Source: Mycoemilia scoparia
Taxonomy: Eukaryota > Kickxellomycota > Kickxellomycetes > Kickxellales > Kickxellaceae
Direction of reading: 5' to 3'
NCBI GenBank assembly: GCA_027575805.1
Contig: JANBPU010000026.1
Location: 1 to 64,000, forward strand
Length of the DNA stretch: 64,000 nt
Shown here: positions 58,700 to 64,000 of the stretch, one piece after another
How positions within the stretch are numbered: position 1 is the stretch's first letter
How the letters are laid out: each line of letters opens with the position of its first letter
The notes under the pieces: generated by a model
Told to the model about the DNA's origin: nothing
What the model saw: only the letters and a program-made list of their open reading frames with translations
The model's database searches: none
Made by a program: the position numbers and the translations under genes

Positions 58700-59733
58700 C
58701 TAAGCAAAAAGTGACCAGTCTTTAATTCTAAATGTGTTGACGGCCTTCTGGAACAGGCAATGCATGCCTTGGAGGTCGCGGTCTCCTTGGATGTCAAGTG
58801 CAGTACTGCTGCTGTCTGCGCCAACGGATACAGGACAGTTTGCGGTGAGCAAAATGTCGGCGGTATGTTCCGGAATCCGAACTACGGCCATAAATATAAC
58901 AACCTGGTTATATGCATCCTGGGATTTTGTAGCCTCGTTGAACTTGGCGATAGTCTGCACGCCAGTCAATGTCGAGATTGTTATGCTAGAGTTGCTGGGA
59001 TTGGGCGACCTAGTTTCATGGTAAAGAAAAAAGAGGGCGTTAGATAATGCTATACTTGGAGTTTTGGATCTGCTTGCAAAACATATATGGATAATTCAAA
59101 CACAGATATATGTATAATAATTTTTGAAGAGCCGATGTTTGATAATCAACTGTGATTGCGCATATAATCATCAGCAGCCACCAAAAGATGCCCTTCAAAA
59201 ATTATCACCCATGTCACTTACTTTATGACTGGCTTGTCAGCTTCGGAAACAGTTTCCCTCTCAAGGATATTGTAGTCTGCAGCCTCGTTGTCTTGAACTA
59301 GCTGCTTGAAATGATATCTAAAAATGAGACAAAAAGAATTGTCCGATTTGGTACATAGTTCCCACCACAGCACAAATTCCACAGGCCTCAATTACATGTT
59401 ATTCTAATAAATTGCCTTTGTGAAGTAATAGAATGGTTGCAAGAAATACCGCTTACTCCACAATGCTCTGGTCTCCGGCATTTTCGGCCATTTCGACAAT
59501 CTCGACGATGAAGCTGTGGTCATTGGTATCAGCAAAGACCTCCTGGTTGTCTGGGATCTGTCGAAAGTTGCTAGTTATTATGTTTTTTAAAATATATGAA
59601 CGAGTCAGTTTGCAAAAGTAGGAATAGCTATGCACTCGATGGGTCTTCCTTTCCATTACCTCATGTCCAGCATTTCGCTTGGCAGCTCTGTGGACATTGC
59701 TCCACCAAATAGCTCTCTTAGCTCCAATACCAT
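58700..59733 (-). CDS. MOG1: Ran-binding protein Mog1
   Basis: Mog1 binds Ran/Gsp1 and promotes nucleotide release, supporting nuclear protein import. Four exons (59660-59733, 59457-59570, 59222-59317, 58700-59009) join in phase to 197 residues. Conserved features: ELFGGAMSTELPSEM at the start, SNFRQIPDNQEVF, IVEIVEMAENAGDQ, YHFKQLVQDNEAADYNIL and, in the last exon, VVIFMAVVRIPEHTADILLT. Length is normal for the family. Intron 3 (59010-59221) contains a type A MITE almost touching the donor site. Confidence 0.9.
59107..59214. mobile_element. MITE, type A copy 3, inside a MOG1 intron
   Basis: Inverted ends ATGTATAATAATTTTTGAAGA and, on the right, CCCTTCAAAAATTATCACCCATGT. The interior CAACTGTGATTGCGCATATAATCATC followed by AGCCACCAAAAGATG matches the other type A copies. 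Its end lies within about 5 bp of the intron's GT donor (minus strand). Confidence 0.8.
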
Positions 59734-61888
59734 CTTTGTTGTCTGTGCGAATCCCTATGGCTGTGGAATGATGTTTATCTATCTATTTGCATTTTCCCAT
59801 TGACAAAAAATATGCTGATCTGTATTTAACATTACAATGGCTACGTGTGGGTGTTTTATGGGATAATATGCATTTTCAGGTTCCTGAAATCCTTGGCATT
59901 TTTATGGCATATAGCTACCTCCCTAGGAGTAATAGACAGCCTAATCATCAAAATCCTTGGCATTTATGTTGGTCCAACTAGATTATTATATTTAATTTGG
60001 TAAACACAATTTTCAGCGTATATGGCATATGGCTAGTTCCCTAGAAGCAATAAAATGTCTAATCATCGAAATCCTTGGCATTAACGTGTCGCTATACACC
60101 AATCGCCTTTGACTTTGGCCTGGGAATATAGAGTGATTATAAAATAGCACATGGCATTGTAGTACACTGCTATTAAGAATACGAGTAAACTGGTGCATTT
60201 TTTTGAATCATCAAAATATTCAATGCAACCTCTAATGTTTATTGCTTAGAGCAGGTACGGTCCATAAAACCTGCCTTGTAGAAAATACAAGCCAAAGTTT
60301 TTGACTCCCAATGTGAAATGTTACACGGTGGCTATGGTGCTTGTGCGGCCGATGGCAGGCCAGCAAAATTCAAGCGGGCGCGGTCCAGAGAAATGATGTC
60401 ATATCATGGTCGTTCAAATCTTGGGGATCCTTAGAAACCCCTAGCAAAGATAAATCAGGCCTGTTTGATGCCAAAGCCCTGTAAAGGACTGTGGGCGATT
60501 GGCAGTAAAAGACGAATTCGGGTCAGGACATCCTGCAATGATTGTCTGGGATCTTCACCTTCGTGACTTGAAAGTTAAACATAAAGACGCGGTTCTGTCG
60601 ATAAAAGTATCCTTGGTGCTCTTGTTTCTTTTATGACGAGGCACCCTCCTGGACAAATGAAGAGCACAGTGCATTTGCGATTACTTCTTCCGTCCTCTTC
60701 ATACTTGCATCCAGCATCATTGAATGAATCTATGAATGAGATCCTGTTCAATGTGATGTTGTGGATGCTTATTATATACTTTTCGCGCTTTGTTACGCCT
60801 TTTGCGAATATTAAATGTCATGACGGAGGTCAAAGGGCTGCAAATATAAAGCTCCCAATGTGCTTTGTTAATATTTACCCAAAACCAAAACCTTTAGCGA
60901 GGCCTCCGTTCAGACTTGGGCCAAAAGGAGCCCTTTATCATGCAATAAAATATATTCGATACAGGTAGGCGCTCTTGCGATGGCACATAGGCAGTAGAAC
61001 TATTGTTGCCACAAGCCCAGCGGTCATGGATATGGGCCAGGGGCGTGATAAGGGACCGTCTTGCCAGGCACAAAGAAATGATAGCCATGGAAAAGCAACG
61101 AGTCCAAAACATAACTGGCGGCTATATATATAGGGAGGGCCAGTGGATCCTGGCAACTACTTTGGGGAAGCAAGATGTACCAGCGCCAACCACACCCTCT
61201 CACCACACTGCTGATCTGAATCGTATTCCCTTGCGCAGCCTGATGGAGCGCCGCTAAGTTTAGAACGGTAAATCGGACAAAAAGCGACCAGAGAGGGCGA
61301 GAGAGCGGCTGCCCCAACGCAGCATAGAAGCTTCAGGAAGTTCTGCCACAAACAGAAAGTCGTTCAGAAACGATGCACACATACACAGAGAGTATGGCGA
61401 GTCCCGACTTTGTCTTTGGCAAGTTTTGCCCAACTCAGGCCCGTTATTATTGCCATATCTGCCCTCTTTTCTTTTTGCCTTAACTTATGCCCTTTGTTTG
61501 CCACTTTATTATTCCTACTTGCCACTCCTCACTATCTCTCTCCTCTCTTTCTCTTTCTCTTTATTTTTATCACTCTATTTATCGGCCTTTTGCTCAATAT
61601 TACCTTGGTGACGGGCAGGAGAGACTGCCCTTCGTGCGCTTGCTTACATACTCGCTTGCCTTTCCTTTCGATTGTCTGGCACATTGCTCTTACCTCTAAC
61701 GACCCATCCGCTACCACATTTTGCTAATCCCCTCAAACGCTGGTATTTTCCCAGCATTTTATACACATAGCATTCCTGTTGTTATTTTCAAAGAATAGGC
61801 GATAGAAGAGCCTTTGCCTCTTTTCAAACACCTAGCATATCAACTCATCCAATCTTTTAATTATACACCAACATAATTTATTTTCGAA
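59734..61888. other. long intergenic region before the Caf120-like gene
   Basis: About 2.15 kb. It holds the tandem repeat D copies at 59897-60083. From about 61450 to 61730 it is strongly pyrimidine-rich (CTCTCTCCTCTCTTTCTCTT at 61533-61560), as in leaders of strongly expressed fungal genes. Short frames near 60633-60968 and 61410-61727 are not supported as genes. Confidence 0.5.
59897..60083. repeat. repeat D, two tandem units
   Basis: A unit of about 65 bp (ATGGCATATAGCTACCTCCC ... CTAATCATCAAAATCCTTGG at 59897-59962) recurs at 60018-60083 (ATGGCATATGGCTAGTTCCC ... CTAATCATCGAAATCCTTGG). CTTGGCATTT also occurs just before the first unit. A third relative is at 50090-50175. Confidence 0.65.
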
Positions 61889-64000
61889 ATGACATCCATC
61901 TCTGTTTCCCAAGTTGCAGCCTGGTTCGACTCTTTTCGTCAAAAGTGCTACATTCGGGGTGTGCTTGGAAAAAAGAATGACCGTGCTGCCGATGGAAGAC
62001 CATACAACATGCGTAAATGGACTCGGTGGTATGTAGAACTCCGTGGCCCTGTCCTTGTTTTCTGGAACCTCCTTGATGCAAATCTCGCGCCATATCTCGA
62101 TGCAATAACCGCCATGGTTGACGGTCAAGTTGCGCCCGATTCGCCCCAGTTCGAGGAGACCGTTGCTACAATCAAGCAGGTCGTCACGAAGCCCAATTTC
62201 ATCAACATTACCGATGCCTCGTGCTCAGTGATCGGCACGCAAAAGAAGCGGAACGGCGTATGGGAGCTGCTGTCTTCTGGTGCCAATCGGTTCTTCATGC
62301 AAGCCACGGATGATCGTGCTATGAATGACTGGGTTTTGGGAATTCGCATTGCCTGCTTTGAAGCCATGAAGCTTTACGAACTGTATACAATCGCCCTTAT
62401 ACAGGAGCGACACAACCATGTCTTTTCACAAACCTTTGCTGGCGCCACAATCCCCTTTGATGTCGAAGTTAGATTTTCTGGCAGCAACGACTGGGTGTCA
62501 TGTCGTCTGGAGTATTTGCAAACTCAAGGACGTCATACAATTCGCTTCTGTGCTGCCTCAGAATCAGACCAAAAAGACTCCGCCAACGCCGCAAAAAGCA
62601 GCAGCGGTTCTAGCTCAATGGTACTGGCAACCATGAATGTTGTGCGGTCGATTTACTCTATTTATCCCGACCAGCTCGACCTTGTCGATGATGCCGTGAT
62701 TGCAAAGATCGAAGGTGACTGTGATGTTGATCCCTCTCTGTTGCCCGCCCTGGAGGATGGCTCCCGCTGGACCCGCGGCTCCTACGCCCTTGTAATCTTC
62801 CGCAGCCCAAACGACATGATCGAGTGCATAATGCAGGCATCAGACACATTTGGCCTTTTTGGTAGACCCGACGACTTCTATAATGACATGCTCCCAGACA
62901 GCGATGGTCATTTTCTCCAACTTTCGAACATCGGTGGAAAATCTGTTGAGATCATGGAGCCTGTCACCGCAAGGAATATGCTGAATGAGTCTGCACGGTT
63001 GCTATACGTTGCCAGAACAAAACAGGAAAACTCCAGTGTAGATGGCATGGGTAATGCAGCTCAGGATGACGCCGCGGACAATGGGTATTCTAGCGACGAC
63101 GTTCCTTTGGTTAACAAGGCGCCTCTCCCACCACCCTCTCATGGAAACGGCTCGCCAAGCAATGATGCTCGCCAGTTTGCAAAGCAGAAATTGCAAAGCG
63201 ATAAAGAGTCCAGCACATCTTCCTCCTCCCTCCGCCTTGCCATACCTGGACTCTCTGGAAGAAAGAAGCATTCTGAGAAACATGCGTCTGGTGATGATGC
63301 ATTGTCGCCCAGAAATAGAAGTAGGACGGTCAGCAGTCAAGCCACCAGCAATGACGGTTTAAACATCAGCGGCACAGACTTAAGTGGCTCAGGGAAAGGA
63401 GAAAGGAAGTTCATGCCGTTCTCCTTGAAGAAAAAGAAGCGGTCCGACAGTAAAAAGTCTGGGCAAGATGATGTAAAGGCCCCTGTAAAGGATACTAAGC
63501 CAGAAAGCAAAAAGTCTCCAACTGAGGGCTCTACTTCCAAGACATCGCCGGCTATTGAACATATCCAGAAAGGCGTTGAGAGCATCTCAATCGGGTCTGA
63601 TAAGGTTAACACACTACCATCTCAAGTTAGTTCTCAAAGAGGACAGGCAAAAATTTCCAGCACAGTGAATGCAACAACTGCTGAGCACGAGAGGGAAAGT
63701 GTCAAGCCACAAATGACCACTCAGCAGGTCCAAAACGTGCCGCCAAGGAGATTGGACTTATCTTCGGATGACTCTGATGGTGATGAGCCTTTGGCAACAA
63801 GGGCCCAGAAATTTAGGAATGCAGGTAACACGGGCTCCAATGGCGTCTCTCTTCGGTCTGGCTCTGGAGAAAACACGCCCAGACAAAACAGCGCCGTTAC
63901 TTCAATGTACAACACAAGTTCTTCCGATGCATTCAACTCCATGGGTCGTGCCTCTATTGCTGCAAATGGTGATATGTATCAGAACATGATGTATCAGCAA
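61889..64000 (+). CDS. Caf120/Skg3-like PH-domain protein (5' part)
   Basis: The frame is open from the ATG at 61889 to the end of the window, 704 codons without a stop, so the 3' end is outside. The N-terminus carries a PH domain: MRKWTRWYVELRGPVLVFWN, then FINITDASCSVIG and DWVLGIRIACFEAMK. A second conserved region (SIYSIYPDQLDLVDDAVIAK, IECIMQASDTFGLFGRPDDF) follows, as in fungal Caf120/Skg3 proteins, which associate with the CCR4-NOT complex or the bud neck in yeast. From about residue 385 the sequence is disordered, Ser/Lys/Asn-rich with a poly-Lys patch (FSLKKKKRSDSKK). Role is inferred from family only. Confidence 0.8.
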   Translation, partial: MTSISVSQVAAWFDSFRQKCYIRGVLGKKNDRAADGRPYNMRKWTRWYVELRGPVLVFWNLLDANLAPYLDAITAMVDGQVAPDSPQFEETVATIKQVVTKPNFINITDASCSVIGTQKKRNGVWELLSSGANRFFMQATDDRAMNDWVLGIRIACFEAMKLYELYTIALIQERHNHVFSQTFAGATIPFDVEVRFSGSNDWVSCRLEYLQTQGRHTIRFCAASESDQKDSANAAKSSSGSSSMVLATMNVVRSIYSIYPDQLDLVDDAVIAKIEGDCDVDPSLLPALEDGSRWTRGSYALVIFRSPNDMIECIMQASDTFGLFGRPDDFYNDMLPDSDGHFLQLSNIGGKSVEIMEPVTARNMLNESARLLYVARTKQENSSVDGMGNAAQDDAADNGYSSDDVPLVNKAPLPPPSHGNGSPSNDARQFAKQKLQSDKESSTSSSSLRLAIPGLSGRKKHSEKHASGDDALSPRNRSRTVSSQATSNDGLNISGTDLSGSGKGERKFMPFSLKKKKRSDSKKSGQDDVKAPVKDTKPESKKSPTEGSTSKTSPAIEHIQKGVESISIGSDKVNTLPSQVSSQRGQAKISSTVNATTAEHERESVKPQMTTQQVQNVPPRRLDLSSDDSDGDEPLATRAQKFRNAGNTGSNGVSLRSGSGENTPRQNSAVTSMYNTSSSDAFNSMGRASIAANGDMYQNMMYQQ

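Noticed and set aside
60633..60968. 111-residue plus-strand frame in the long gap before the Caf120-like gene
   Set aside because: No domain, no conserved pattern and unfavourable context; the region is repeat-bearing and AT-rich.
61410..61727. 105-residue hydrophobic frame rich in Leu, Phe and Ser
   Set aside because: The composition simply reflects the CT-rich leader upstream of the Caf120-like gene, and all three frames look similar.

Overview
This window looks like nuclear DNA of a filamentous fungus, probably an early-diverging (non-Dikarya) lineage. The evidence is compact protein genes on both strands, split by many short introns (about 50-350 nt) with GTAAGT-type donors and TAG/CAG acceptors. 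It also carries fungus-specific genes: a velvet factor, an Slt2-type cell-wall MAP kinase, a TRP3-type anthranilate/indole-glycerol-phosphate protein and a Caf120/Skg3-type PH protein. The lineage below 'fungus' is inferred from gene content and is uncertain. No operon, virus, CRISPR array or secondary-metabolite cluster was seen.

Layout. 1-3.1 kb is AT-rich repeat DNA with two direct copies and one inverted copy of a ~0.35 kb element and no intact gene. 3.1-13.3 kb holds a secreted Cys-rich protein, a BORCS6-like coiled-coil protein, a UMP-CMP kinase with a membrane-anchor N-terminus, a cyclic phosphodiesterase, Cdc7 kinase and UTP-glucose-1-phosphate uridylyltransferase. 13.3-22 kb holds ZW10, EMC4 and a velvet-domain regulator. 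22-30.5 kb holds Aurora kinase, the UBZ/AAA+ ATPase Mgs1/WRNIP1 and GDP-mannose pyrophosphorylase. 30.5-38 kb holds a DMAC1-like protein, an AP endonuclease, an AGTRAP-like membrane protein, mitochondrial ribosomal protein mL41 and the ribosome-assembly GTPase Nog2. 38-50 kb holds the Slt2 MAP kinase, an ACC-synthase-like aminotransferase, tRNA-Cys, TRP3 and the deubiquitinase Ubp15/USP7. 50-64 kb holds a LisH-CTLH protein, an arsenite-methyltransferase-like protein that has lost key cysteines, a BED zinc-finger protein, TFIIIA, Mog1 and the start of a Caf120/Skg3-like protein.

The genes are mostly unlinked housekeeping functions: DNA replication and repair (Cdc7, Mgs1, APE1), mitosis (Aurora, ZW10), nucleotide sugars for cell wall and glycosylation (UGP1, MPG1, with Slt2 as the wall-stress kinase), and RNA and ribosome biology (TFIIIA, Nog2, mL41). 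Four features stand out. GC-AG introns are over-represented: four are forced by reading frame and two more are likely. A small non-autonomous transposon (MITE) family sits in introns and gene flanks. The arsenite-methyltransferase relative lacks two arsenic-binding cysteines. Cdc7 has a long acidic insertion inside its N-lobe. Exon positions were worked out by eye from splice motifs and reading frame, so they are predictions.
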